This document shows, in pieces, positions 1 to 7,197 of a stretch of 32,586 bases of DNA. The stretch is from DATIHQ01 sp035480535 (GTDB taxonomy: Bacteria; Chlamydiota; Chlamydiia; Chlamydiales; SM23-39). The notes under the pieces were generated by a model. The model had not been told where the DNA came from, did not search any database, and was given only the letters and a program-made list of their open reading frames with translations. Positions within the stretch are counted from its first letter, which is position 1. Each line of letters begins with the position of its first letter. A program made the position numbers and the translations under genes. The DNA is taken from NCBI GenBank assembly GCA_035480535.1, contig DATIHQ010000044.1, positions 1 to 32,586 of the forward strand. Direction: 5' to 3'.

Positions 1-10
1 TAGCGCGTTT

Positions 11-730
11 GTGAATAATTATTATAGAATCAGAAACTCAATCAAACACAAAACCCCTTTTCATCTTCCAATTCCTCGAATGAATATTCGCATTGAGTCC
101 GTCGGAGAAAAACTTGGAGAGGGGCGCAACTCCATCGCTTATAAATGTGAAGTCAATGGCGATATCAGAGGAACATATGTTTTAAAAATTCCTAAAGCGC
201 TTCATAAAAAAGATTTTTGTGGAAATGAAGGTCTGCTGAGAGATCCTAGAGAGCTTGTAAGAAAAGGAGCCTGCCAGCTTCGACAATATACGCAATTCAT
301 GAGCGTTCCTCTCAATGAATCTTCACTTCCCTCCTACATTGCGCAACATTTGAACTTTGATCCTCATTTAGAAAAGACAAAAGAGCTTTTGGAAGACCAC
401 AAAAACAGCGGCTTAGACCTCATTGCTAGCACAAACGGATTCATAGATTTCATTCTCGAACGCGTTGAATGCCCCGTGTTATTGGTTGAATATCTTCCAG
501 AACCATTTCCAGAGATATTTGATGCAAACGATCCTTGGGCGAAGCAATTGCACGAGATCCGAACAGAATGTGACAAATATCAGATTGTCCCCGATTCGAG
601 AAAAAGCAATCTCCGCATGACTGAAAATGGGAAAGTGAAACTCATCGATCTGCTTGAAATTGAAGAAGAAGCGGCCAATCCTCTTCGAAACGAACTGAAT
701 GCAACGTTCGGCAAAAACGAATTGTTCTAG
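11..730 (+). CDS. Degenerate protein-kinase-like protein (possibly 5'-partial)
   Basis: I do not recognise this as a named gene, but it shows the core of a protein-kinase-like fold in the right order. A glycine-rich loop G-E-K-L-G-E-G lies at residues 32-38. A lysine in a V-L-K context (K59) sits where the ATP-binding lysine belongs. The segment P-D-S-R-K-S-N (194-200) has the Asp and Asn spaced exactly as in HRDxKxxN (D195, N200). L-I-D-L (211-214) stands where DFG should be, with D213. The HRD histidine/arginine and the DFG glycine are not conserved, and only about 25 residues follow, so most of the C-lobe is missing. It could be a small atypical kinase, a pseudokinase or a secreted effector. 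The start used is a GTG at 11. The frame is open to the window edge and no clear ribosome site is visible, so the true start may lie upstream; an internal ATG at residue 24 is an alternative. Confidence 0.6.
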   Translation: MNNYYRIRNSIKHKTPFHLPIPRMNIRIESVGEKLGEGRNSIAYKCEVNGDIRGTYVLKIPKALHKKDFCGNEGLLRDPRELVRKGACQLRQYTQFMSVPLNESSLPSYIAQHLNFDPHLEKTKELLEDHKNSGLDLIASTNGFIDFILERVECPVLLVEYLPEPFPEIFDANDPWAKQLHEIRTECDKYQIVPDSRKSNLRMTENGKVKLIDLLEIEEEAANPLRNELNATFGKNELF

Positions 731-751
731 AATCTCCGATTCTGATACTCT

Positions 752-771
752 GGCTCCCATCAAAAGGAGCC
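752..771 (+). promoter_or_regulatory. Hairpin containing the ribosome binding site of the lipoprotein gene
   Basis: GGCTCC (752-757) and GGAGCC (766-771) form a perfect 6-bp stem with an 8-base loop. The Shine-Dalgarno sequence AAGGAG of the following gene is partly in the loop and partly in the 3' arm, and the ATG begins 4 bases after the stem. The stem could mask the ribosome site. It also resembles a weak terminator for the upstream gene, since TTT follows. Both readings are inference. Confidence 0.4.
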
Positions 772-775
772 TTTC

Positions 776-1153
776 ATGAAAAAAATGTTTTTTGCTCTAG
801 GGATCGCATCCCTTTTATCTTCCTGTTCCGTTGTGATGGCCTCGAAGATCGAAGGGGTCGATATGGATACCGTTCAAAGCATCCGCAGCCGCTCGCAGCT
901 CATCGCCATTGGCGCGCAGCCTGTCATCTCCGATCGCAATGAAGAAGGGCAGCTAGTAGAGACCTATCGCATCCTCGAGCAAAAAGGATCGGTCGCCCGC
1001 GCCTTTATGCATGGCCTCCTCGACATCAGCACCGCCTTCCTCTGGGAAATCGCCGGAACCCCGATTGAAAGCTCCCTCGGCCAAAGCAAATACTTCTCCC
1101 TCAAAGTCACCTTCGACGAAGAAGAGCAAATCAAGAAAATGGAGCTCTTCTAA
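776..1153 (+). CDS. Small predicted lipoprotein of unknown function
   Basis: The protein has 125 residues. It begins with a lipoprotein signal peptide: MKK, a hydrophobic stretch, then the lipobox L-S-S-C with the lipidation cysteine at residue 17. The mature part (about 108 residues) is mixed alpha/beta in character and I recognise no domain. An AAGGAG ribosome site stands 7 bases before the ATG and lies in a short hairpin. The 3' end overlaps the end of the opposite-strand aroDE gene by 23 bases. Membrane anchoring by lipid is well supported. Inner versus outer membrane cannot be decided, although Ser rather than Asp after the cysteine favours the outer membrane by the E. coli rule. Function is unknown. 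Confidence 0.75.
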   Translation: MKKMFFALGIASLLSSCSVVMASKIEGVDMDTVQSIRSRSQLIAIGAQPVISDRNEEGQLVETYRILEQKGSVARAFMHGLLDISTAFLWEIAGTPIESSLGQSKYFSLKVTFDEEEQIKKMELF

Positions 1154-2411
1154 AAAGTTGCTGCTGCAAACGGGCCTGTTCATAAAACATCTCCTCGCCA
1201 TAAATGCACAGATGGCCCCTCTCCTTCGCCGCCCGTAAAATCGGGGTCTCCCTGGGAGCATACACCACGTCCATCACAGCCGCAGTCGGCTCTATCAACC
1301 GCTCTTGCCCCGGAATTGTATTGATCAGCAGTTCGTACTCTCCTACCTCACCCAAAGAACCACCAACACATCCCAGCCCTGCAGCCAGAGCCTTGGCCCT
1401 CTGTTCCGTTCGATTATAAATCGAAACCCGAGCCCCCCGCTTCATCGCCTCACTCGCAATTGCCCGCGCCGTCCCTCCCGCTCCTAAAATCGCCACCCGC
1501 TTCCCCTGCACGGGAAAATATCTCTCAATGACATTCAGCGCTCCCACTCCATCAGTATTGAAGCCCCTCATCCCCAAAACCGTATTTATCGCTCCCTTTC
1601 CCTCATCGAGAAAAGGGACGATCGCCTCCTTCAATGGCATTGTCACACTGAGACCACAGAATGGCAGCTGTTTGATCAAAGGGAAAAACTGAGGCAATTC
1701 TCCAACCCCCAAGCGCATTTTCACATAGACTGCATTTTGCTCCCCAAATTCTCGGTTATGGAAAAGATGGCCGATGCTCGCCTCTACCGGATCTCCGATC
1801 AGGGCAAAAATCTCTGTCTCCCGATTCAACTGGGAAAAGCGGAAGACATCATGCAATGTTTTCAGGCTATAGCGACAAAGCGGCGCCCCCACTTCCTCAG
1901 AGCTGGCGTAATCAAAGACATTCCCCATAACTGGCCCCAAGACCCGCGACGGCATCCCCCACTCCCCCATTGCAATCGCACTCAAAGGAATCGGGCAGCT
2001 CCGCTTAAAGGCCATCAGTCTCAACATATCGATCGTCGAATTCGCCTTCAGCGCCAGTTTGTAAGAGCTAAACCACGGCCTCCGCATCCCCTCCAACAAC
2101 CCACCGAGATCCTCAGGCGTCTCCTCAAAGTTATGGTAAGATCTGATCCAATGAATCTTCGGATACTTCTTCGCGACCTGTTCGACATCTGCTTCCACAT
2201 CGCAATAAGCCGGCTGCAAATCAAGAAGTTCCTCCGAAAAACACCCGGTAAACATCACAGGCAACTGCGCCTGCGCCATCAATTCGGGAAGCCTCTCATG
2301 CTCCTGAAAGCAATCAAGCCGCAACTCAATTCCCTGTGCATAGATGCGCGCCCGCTCTATCTCAGCAAGGGCCTCTCTATAACTGGGCTGGATAATGCAA
2401 GCTATCAACAT
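1131..2411 (-). CDS. aroDE: Bifunctional 3-dehydroquinate dehydratase (type I) / shikimate dehydrogenase
   Basis: This is a fusion enzyme for steps 3 and 4 of the shikimate pathway: dehydration of 3-dehydroquinate, then NADPH-dependent reduction to shikimate. The N-terminal half (about 1-200) has the type I dehydratase residues: Glu in G-I-E-L-R-L-D (E29), the catalytic His in S-Y-H-N-F (H93) and the Schiff-base Lys in Y-K-L-A-L (K118). The C-terminal half (about 200-426) has G-D-P-V near residue 206, M-P-L-K (K261), F-N-T-D-G (D287) and the dinucleotide loop G-A-G-G-T-A (310-315). An AroD-AroE fusion is known in Chlamydiae and plants. I chose the ATG at 2411, giving 426 residues, because the protein then begins with the first strand of the dehydratase barrel and does not overlap lysS. 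A longer in-frame start at 2564 would run into lysS. The gene diverges from lysS with a 39-base gap. Confidence 0.95.
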   Translation of the reverse strand: MLIACIIQPSYREALAEIERARIYAQGIELRLDCFQEHERLPELMAQAQLPVMFTGCFSEELLDLQPAYCDVEADVEQVAKKYPKIHWIRSYHNFEETPEDLGGLLEGMRRPWFSSYKLALKANSTIDMLRLMAFKRSCPIPLSAIAMGEWGMPSRVLGPVMGNVFDYASSEEVGAPLCRYSLKTLHDVFRFSQLNRETEIFALIGDPVEASIGHLFHNREFGEQNAVYVKMRLGVGELPQFFPLIKQLPFCGLSVTMPLKEAIVPFLDEGKGAINTVLGMRGFNTDGVGALNVIERYFPVQGKRVAILGAGGTARAIASEAMKRGARVSIYNRTEQRAKALAAGLGCVGGSLGEVGEYELLINTIPGQERLIEPTAAVMDVVYAPRETPILRAAKERGHLCIYGEEMFYEQARLQQQLFRRAPFS

Positions 2412-2450
2412 ATTGCTTTTAACTCTAGATAAGGGTAATTTAGAAGGCAA

Positions 2451-4034
2451 ATGACATTCCCTGTACCAGAATATCATCATCATGAAGAGTTTGTGAATCG
2501 AAGCCGCAAGCTGGCGGAGATTCGGGCGTTGGGGGTTGACCCCTACCCGCCGAAGTATACCCATACCCAGAGGGCGGCCCAGCTGATTTTAGAGTCTGAG
2601 GGGAAAGAGGTGGGGCATTTCGACGATGCCGCAGCGGGGAAAACGCAACATGTCTTTGTGTCGGGGCGATTGGTGTTGTTTCGCCCGATGGGGAAAAATG
2701 CCTTCGCCCACATTCAGGATGAGACGGGGCGGATCCAGATCTTATGCAATCGGGATTTGACCCAGGTTAAGGGGTTGCAGCCGAGTGAAGAGGTGACGCC
2801 GCTGAAGTTCATCGAGAAGAAGCTCGATCTGGGCGATATTGTTGGGATTGAAGGGCATCTTTTTAAGACGCAAAAGGGGGAGTTGACCGTTTTCGCGAAA
2901 GTGGTGACGCTGCTTTGCAAGTCGCTGTTGCCTTTGCCCGATAAGCATAGCGGATTGGCCGATAAAGGGGTTCGCTACCGGAAGCGGTGGCTTGATTTGA
3001 TCACCCACCCCGAATCGCTCGAACGGTTTCGAACGCGCTCCCGTATCCTTTTATCGATTCGCAATTATCTCGAAGAGGGGGGCTTTGAAGAGGTGGAAAC
3101 GCCCATTCTGCAAAATATCTACGGCGGCGCCAATGCCCATCCGTTTGTCACCCATTTGAATGCATTGAAACAAGATATGTATCTCCGCATCGCCCTGGAA
3201 ATCTCCCTGAAAAAGCTCATTGTGGGGGGCATGCAGAAGATCTTCGAGATGAGCAAGGTGTTCCGCAATGAAGGGATCGATCGCACTCACAATCCAGAAT
3301 TCACCATGTTGGAGGCTTATGCCGCTGGCTGGGATTACAACGACATGATGGACTTCACCGAGGGGCTCTTTGAATCGATCGCCCTCCACCTCTTTGGAGA
3401 CACCAAGGTGCGCGTCACGCCTGAAGGAGAGGGAACAGCCCTCGTCATCGATCTAAAGGCCCCCTGGAAGCGGCTAACGATGAAAGAGGCCATTAAAACC
3501 TACGCCCATCTCGATGTCGACAAGATGTCGGAACCTGAGATGCGCGCCTATCTTCTCAAAGAATCCTCTATCGATCCCAAAGGCGTTCACCACGCCCCCC
3601 GCGGCGCGCTCATCGCCATGCTCTTTGAAACCTTTGTGGAAAAGCACCTCATCCAGCCCCACCACATCATCGATCACCCCATCGAGACCACGCCCCTTTG
3701 CAAGATGCATCGAGACCCCGAAGCGCGCAAGGAGCGGCTCGTGGAGCGTTTTGAGAGCTTTATCCTCGCCCGCGAGATGTGCAACTCCTATTCGGAGCTG
3801 AACGATCCTGAATTACAACGGGAATTGCTCGTAGAACAGGCGCAAAAAAGGGAAAAGGGAGATACTGAGGCTCATCCTCTCGATGAGGAGTTCATTGAGG
3901 CGATTTGTCAAGGCATGCCGCCCACCGCAGGCGTCGGCATCGGCATCGATCGGCTCGTCATGCTCTTCACAAACGCCGACTCGATCCGCGACGTTCTCTT
4001 CTTCCCGATCATGCGACCGGAAGAGGCGCCTTAG
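2451..4034 (+). CDS. lysS: Lysyl-tRNA synthetase (class II)
   Basis: It charges tRNA-Lys with lysine in the cytoplasm. The protein has 527 residues, the usual bacterial length. An N-terminal OB-fold anticodon-binding domain covers about 70-175, with V-S-G-R-L and F-A-H-I-Q-D near its start. The class II catalytic core follows: motif 1 (V-E-T-P-I-L-Q), motif 2 F-R-N-E-G-I-D near residue 271, and motif 3 G-I-G-I-D-R-L near residue 496. The ATG at 2451 has AGAAGG just upstream. It is the only essential + strand housekeeping gene in the left part of the window. Its last 26 bases overlap the 3' end of the opposite-strand gene that follows. Confidence 0.97.
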   Translation: MTFPVPEYHHHEEFVNRSRKLAEIRALGVDPYPPKYTHTQRAAQLILESEGKEVGHFDDAAAGKTQHVFVSGRLVLFRPMGKNAFAHIQDETGRIQILCNRDLTQVKGLQPSEEVTPLKFIEKKLDLGDIVGIEGHLFKTQKGELTVFAKVVTLLCKSLLPLPDKHSGLADKGVRYRKRWLDLITHPESLERFRTRSRILLSIRNYLEEGGFEEVETPILQNIYGGANAHPFVTHLNALKQDMYLRIALEISLKKLIVGGMQKIFEMSKVFRNEGIDRTHNPEFTMLEAYAAGWDYNDMMDFTEGLFESIALHLFGDTKVRVTPEGEGTALVIDLKAPWKRLTMKEAIKTYAHLDVDKMSEPEMRAYLLKESSIDPKGVHHAPRGALIAMLFETFVEKHLIQPHHIIDHPIETTPLCKMHRDPEARKERLVERFESFILAREMCNSYSELNDPELQRELLVEQAQKREKGDTEAHPLDEEFIEAICQGMPPTAGVGIGIDRLVMLFTNADSIRDVLFFPIMRPEEAP

Positions 4035-5616
4035 CAGGAGGATTTACAAAGTCTAGATAGTTATTGATCGCTTTTCTGAATCGATCTTCTGCCTGCCCAA
4101 CAGCAATAGCGAAATCATGGAAGATCTGATACCGTTTTAACAAGATGTTGCGCCCCTCGACGATGTTTGAGCGGGCCAGCATGGGCGATAGAATATGATA
4201 GATTGCGCCTTCGGTTAGCGGTTCCCCTGTTTTCAGATGATCTAAAAGGAGCAAAATAGCGTTCTTGACTGCGCCTCGATCAATTCCCTGTCTGCAGTTC
4301 GAGTGAATGCGCGTCGCATCGGTAGTTTCAATCATTCCCAGCGTTAAAAAGGCATCCAGGGTGTGAAGAATCAGTCGATTGGTTCGAGCATCAATTTCTA
4401 CACCTTCAAACAACTCTTTGATTATTTTTACAGCTTCATTGAAGTGCTCTTCAGGCACATGATGAGCGAATGTATTCTTTTCTTGATCGAGTCTCATCCG
4501 GCCTACATATCTTTTAAGTAAGTTGTCTAACGTGGTTTCTTCTTTTGCCAGCTTTTTTTTCTCATCAAAGCCTACGTGGATATGTTCAACGGTCCCATTG
4601 GACTTCTCTGCGACTTCATCGGCTTTTTCAATCATCCATTTTTCATTTCCTGCATCTTCATCGAGGTAATCAAGACGCAATTCCTTTTCCCCATTTCCTT
4701 GAAGAGCGGGAACAACTGCTTGTTCATAAAGATGATCTCCGGGAGTGATGGCAGGGCCGTAAACCAGAGGGATCTTTTTCCCTTTTCGAACAAATTCATG
4801 GCCGATGAGCGTGGGGTTATTTAGGTTTGCATTGTAGTCATCTTTCTTTGCTCGTCTCGATTGATTTGCAGAAGTTCGATTGTGCATGCCCCAAGAAATA
4901 GTCTCGACGAGGTTGTCTCGTTTAAAACCCACTTCTGAGAGATAGTTGTCAGCAACCTCGGCTAATTGCCCATAGTTTCCAGTCTCCTTGACAGGACCGA
5001 GAACTTGACGGACATGATAATCTAAAACAGCTTGTCCATCAGTACTACCCAATTGATAGCCCACAGATTCGATAAATTGACGCACGGGATCATCGCCGGG
5101 AAGCTCTTGGAAAAAATTCTCCTGAACCAAAGCGTTCAATGGGTTATACACTTCTTTTTCTACAGAACCGATTTTCACATCATAAGGCAACTGTTTGATG
5201 GTTTGGCGGATCGCTATCACTCTATCGATGAAAGCTTCTGCCTTATTCTTGTTGGTGCCCGAGTAATTCTTTAGCCATTCTTTCTTATCTATCTTTCTTC
5301 CTTTTTCCAATGCGGGATCAAGGCTATCGATTCGTTTCTTTTCTATGCGGAGTTTTAAAATATCGGGGAATAAATAATCGGAGAATTTCTTGAATAATGT
5401 AAAAGTCGCTAGAGAGAAGATCAAGGCCAAGCACTGAACGACAAAAGATAAGGCCCTTTTCACTCGAACCGTCAGCGCGCTCTCAAAATTCTTAGAAATC
5501 CGCCCTTTTAATGGGTTTTCAGCTTGTGGAGAAGCGGAGCGCGGGCTCTCAATAGAAGCAGCGCTTACAGGGGAAGGCGAACGGGAATCTGAAGCTGTTG
5601 GAGAAGCTATAGCCAT
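4009..5616 (-). CDS. Membrane-anchored protein with CX5R phosphatase signature, SopB/IpgD-like effector candidate
   Basis: I do not recognise a named orthologue for this 535-residue protein. What can be seen: residues 1-35 are rich in Ser, Pro and Ala and lack a Sec signal; one hydrophobic segment lies at about 54-76; a long, mostly helical soluble part follows. Near the C-terminus is H-S-N-C-R-Q-G-I-D-R-G (438-448). This is a Cys-X5-Arg phosphatase loop (C441, R447). It closely resembles the N-C-K-S-G-K-D-R-T loop of the bacterial phosphoinositide phosphatases SopB/IpgD, although the residue after Arg is Gly rather than Thr/Ser. A Ser/Pro-rich N-terminus plus a phosphatase loop suggests a type III secreted effector acting on host inositol lipids; this is inference. 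The region just upstream is AT-rich with a TATAAT box. The 3' end overlaps lysS by 26 bases. It could instead be a tyrosine-phosphatase-like or inactive protein. Confidence 0.6.
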   Translation of the reverse strand: MAIASPTASDSRSPSPVSAASIESPRSASPQAENPLKGRISKNFESALTVRVKRALSFVVQCLALIFSLATFTLFKKFSDYLFPDILKLRIEKKRIDSLDPALEKGRKIDKKEWLKNYSGTNKNKAEAFIDRVIAIRQTIKQLPYDVKIGSVEKEVYNPLNALVQENFFQELPGDDPVRQFIESVGYQLGSTDGQAVLDYHVRQVLGPVKETGNYGQLAEVADNYLSEVGFKRDNLVETISWGMHNRTSANQSRRAKKDDYNANLNNPTLIGHEFVRKGKKIPLVYGPAITPGDHLYEQAVVPALQGNGEKELRLDYLDEDAGNEKWMIEKADEVAEKSNGTVEHIHVGFDEKKKLAKEETTLDNLLKRYVGRMRLDQEKNTFAHHVPEEHFNEAVKIIKELFEGVEIDARTNRLILHTLDAFLTLGMIETTDATRIHSNCRQGIDRGAVKNAILLLLDHLKTGEPLTEGAIYHILSPMLARSNIVEGRNILLKRYQIFHDFAIAVGQAEDRFRKAINNYLDFVNPPAKAPLPVA

Positions 5617-5643
5617 AATTAACTCTAATTAAAGTTTTATTTA

Positions 5644-5672
5644 ATTATACCATAAATTAAACAAATTTTAAA
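5644..5672 (-). promoter_or_regulatory. Candidate promoter of the CX5R gene
   Basis: Read on the - strand, TATAAT (5649-5644) is a perfect -10 box. It is preceded at 17 bases by TTTAAA (5672-5667), which matches four of six positions of the -35 consensus. The start codon lies about 28 bases downstream of the -10. The whole region is AT-rich, so chance matches are possible. Confidence 0.4.
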
Positions 5673-5712
5673 GGTATTGTTAAGATATCGTAAGTGACTT
5701 AGAATAAGCTGA

Positions 5713-6894
5713 TTAAAAGAAGCTCTTCAAGGGAGACTTTAGGCATTCCTCTAAAGGGATGCCCGGGTCGCCAATCTGATGGATTCGGGTGGGATGGAAC
5801 TGTTCGACAAAGAGATCCATGCCCGATTTCCGGTCTAGACCGCTTTTGACCTCAATGGCGGCGAGCTGCTTCCCTTGCCGTAGAATGAAGTCAACTTCTC
5901 TGTCCCCTTCACGCCAGTAGAAAACCTCGATTTGAGTTCCTCTTGCAGCATTTAAGAAATAGGCTCCTACAGCGGATTCTACCAACCTTCCCCAAAAAGC
6001 TGGGTCTTTGCGGGCTTCCTCATAACTCTTTCCAGACTGGGCGCTCATAAGAGCTGTATTGAACACGCAGAATTTAGGACTCGATCCTTTTTGACGAACG
6101 GGTTGGGCGGCATATTTTTGTAGACCGCAAACCAATCCAGCTCCACACAAAAGATCTAAATAGTGAGCTAAGGTCGTCGTATTTCCACTTTCCTGGAGTT
6201 GGCCTAGCATCTTTGTATAGGAGAGAATTTGACCCGAGTAATTGCATGCTAGCTGAAATAGTCTGCGCAATAGGGCAGGTTTATTCACTTGAGACATCAA
6301 TAGTATGTCTCGAGAAATCGTCGTTTCAATCAACGATTCATTGATGTAGTTAGTCCATCTCGAGAGATCTTTTGGATCGATAAGCGGAGCTGACCCAGGA
6401 TATCCCCCAAAATAGATATATTCATTGAGAGAAAATCCAAAGGTCTCATGCATTTCTTCAAATGTCCAATGGGTCACAGGAAGAATTTCAAAACGGCCGG
6501 CTAGACTTTCAGATAACCCCTGCTGCATTAACCAAGGAGAAGATCCCAATAGTAAAACAGATAAATTAGTTTTCCTACGAGTATCTTGATCCCAAAGAGT
6601 TTTAATCATATCAGACCAATGGGGAATCTTTTGTACTTCATCGATGATCAGCAAAGCTCCTCTTTCAGGCTCGATCTTTTGACGAGCCGCTTCCCACTGC
6701 TGTTCGATCCAAGAAAGACTCTGCAAGGTAGCCAAATCAGCCGAGATGTAGTGACAAGGCTTCCGGATCGTTTCTGCAGCTTGCATGGCCAACGTTGTTT
6801 TCCCAACCTGCCGAGGACCTAAAAGAACTTGAATGAACTTGCGAGGCTCTTTCAACCTTTGAATTAACTGGGGAAAAATAGGCCGTTTATCCAT
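5713..6894 (-). CDS. AAA ATPase with DUF4143 domain
   Basis: This 393-residue protein belongs to the AAA_14/DUF4143 family of ATPases, common in bacterial accessory regions and of poorly defined function. The Walker A loop is G-P-R-Q-V-G-K-T (26-33) and Walker B is L-L-I-I-D-E (81-86), followed by a sensor-like L-L-L-G-S-S near 113. The C-terminal part carries E-V-D-F (332-335) and I-E-V-K (346-349), the PD-(D/E)XK-like Asp...Glu-X-Lys pattern often seen in DUF4143, so a nuclease-derived fold is likely. The start is supported by AAGGTGAG 5 bases before the ATG. It stands alone, with an operator-like repeat directly upstream and an effector candidate downstream. Patchy distribution of the family suggests horizontal acquisition (inference). 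Confidence 0.85.
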   Translation of the reverse strand: MDKRPIFPQLIQRLKEPRKFIQVLLGPRQVGKTTLAMQAAETIRKPCHYISADLATLQSLSWIEQQWEAARQKIEPERGALLIIDEVQKIPHWSDMIKTLWDQDTRRKTNLSVLLLGSSPWLMQQGLSESLAGRFEILPVTHWTFEEMHETFGFSLNEYIYFGGYPGSAPLIDPKDLSRWTNYINESLIETTISRDILLMSQVNKPALLRRLFQLACNYSGQILSYTKMLGQLQESGNTTTLAHYLDLLCGAGLVCGLQKYAAQPVRQKGSSPKFCVFNTALMSAQSGKSYEEARKDPAFWGRLVESAVGAYFLNAARGTQIEVFYWREGDREVDFILRQGKQLAAIEVKSGLDRKSGMDLFVEQFHPTRIHQIGDPGIPLEECLKSPLKSFF

Positions 6895-6906
6895 TTGCTC
6901 ACCTTA

Positions 6907-6936
6907 TTGAGTAATTTTACTTAATGCGTTGAGTAA
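6907..6936 (-). promoter_or_regulatory. Operator-like repeated octamers upstream of the AAA/DUF4143 gene
   Basis: The octamer TTGAGTAA occurs at 6907-6914 and 6929-6936, exactly 22 bases apart (about two helical turns). An inverted copy with one mismatch, TTACTTAA, lies between them at 6917-6924. The cluster begins 13 bases before the start codon at 6894. A second small palindrome, ACTTAT-ATC-ATAAGT, follows at 6943-6957. The spacing and alternating orientation suggest a repressor site, but no regulator is identified. Confidence 0.35.
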
Positions 6937-6960
6937 AAAACAACTTATATCATAAGTAAC

Positions 6961-7197
6961 TTAGGCTAAGTGTTCTTCGACGAACTTATGGCCGTGGGGG
7001 GTGAGGTGGAGGTGGGTGTCGCTCACCTTCTTGACGAAGTTGGCCTGGGCGAGGTGTTTAATGATGTTCTTGGCTGCCGTCTCTTTTAGGGAGGCGGCGC
7101 GGGCGGCCAGGCGGGAGTCTATGGGTAGATCGCCGCTTTGCTGGGCTAGTTTATAGAGTTGGGCGAGGAGTCGCTCGTCGGGGGTTCGGCTTTTCAT
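6961..7197 (-). CDS. Small winged-helix-like protein coupled to cysS
   Basis: This is a 78-residue protein whose ATG overlaps the cysS stop codon (ATGA), so it is probably translated by coupling. The frame continues open upstream inside cysS, but that part is Arg/Pro/Ser-rich shadow sequence, so the start at 7197 is preferred. Residues about 25-78 read like a winged-helix fold: a helix, then L-K-E-T-A-A-K-N-I-I-K-H-L (turn and recognition helix), then two short strands with H-L-H-L-T-P-H-G (wing) and a final helix K-F-V-E-E-H-L. Such modules bind DNA or act as small RNA/protein-binding adaptors. I do not know its partner and see no named family. Confidence 0.65.
   Translation of the reverse strand: MKSRTPDERLLAQLYKLAQQSGDLPIDSRLAARAASLKETAAKNIIKHLAQANFVKKVSDTHLHLTPHGHKFVEEHLA

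Noticed and set aside
1737..2432. 231-residue open frame antisense to aroDE
   Set aside because: Arg/Pro/Leu-rich translation opposite a conserved enzyme, with no ribosome site.
2412..2564. N-terminal extension of aroDE on the - strand
   Set aside because: It would run through the lysS start and its translation has no dehydratase character; the protein starts naturally at the ATG at 2411.
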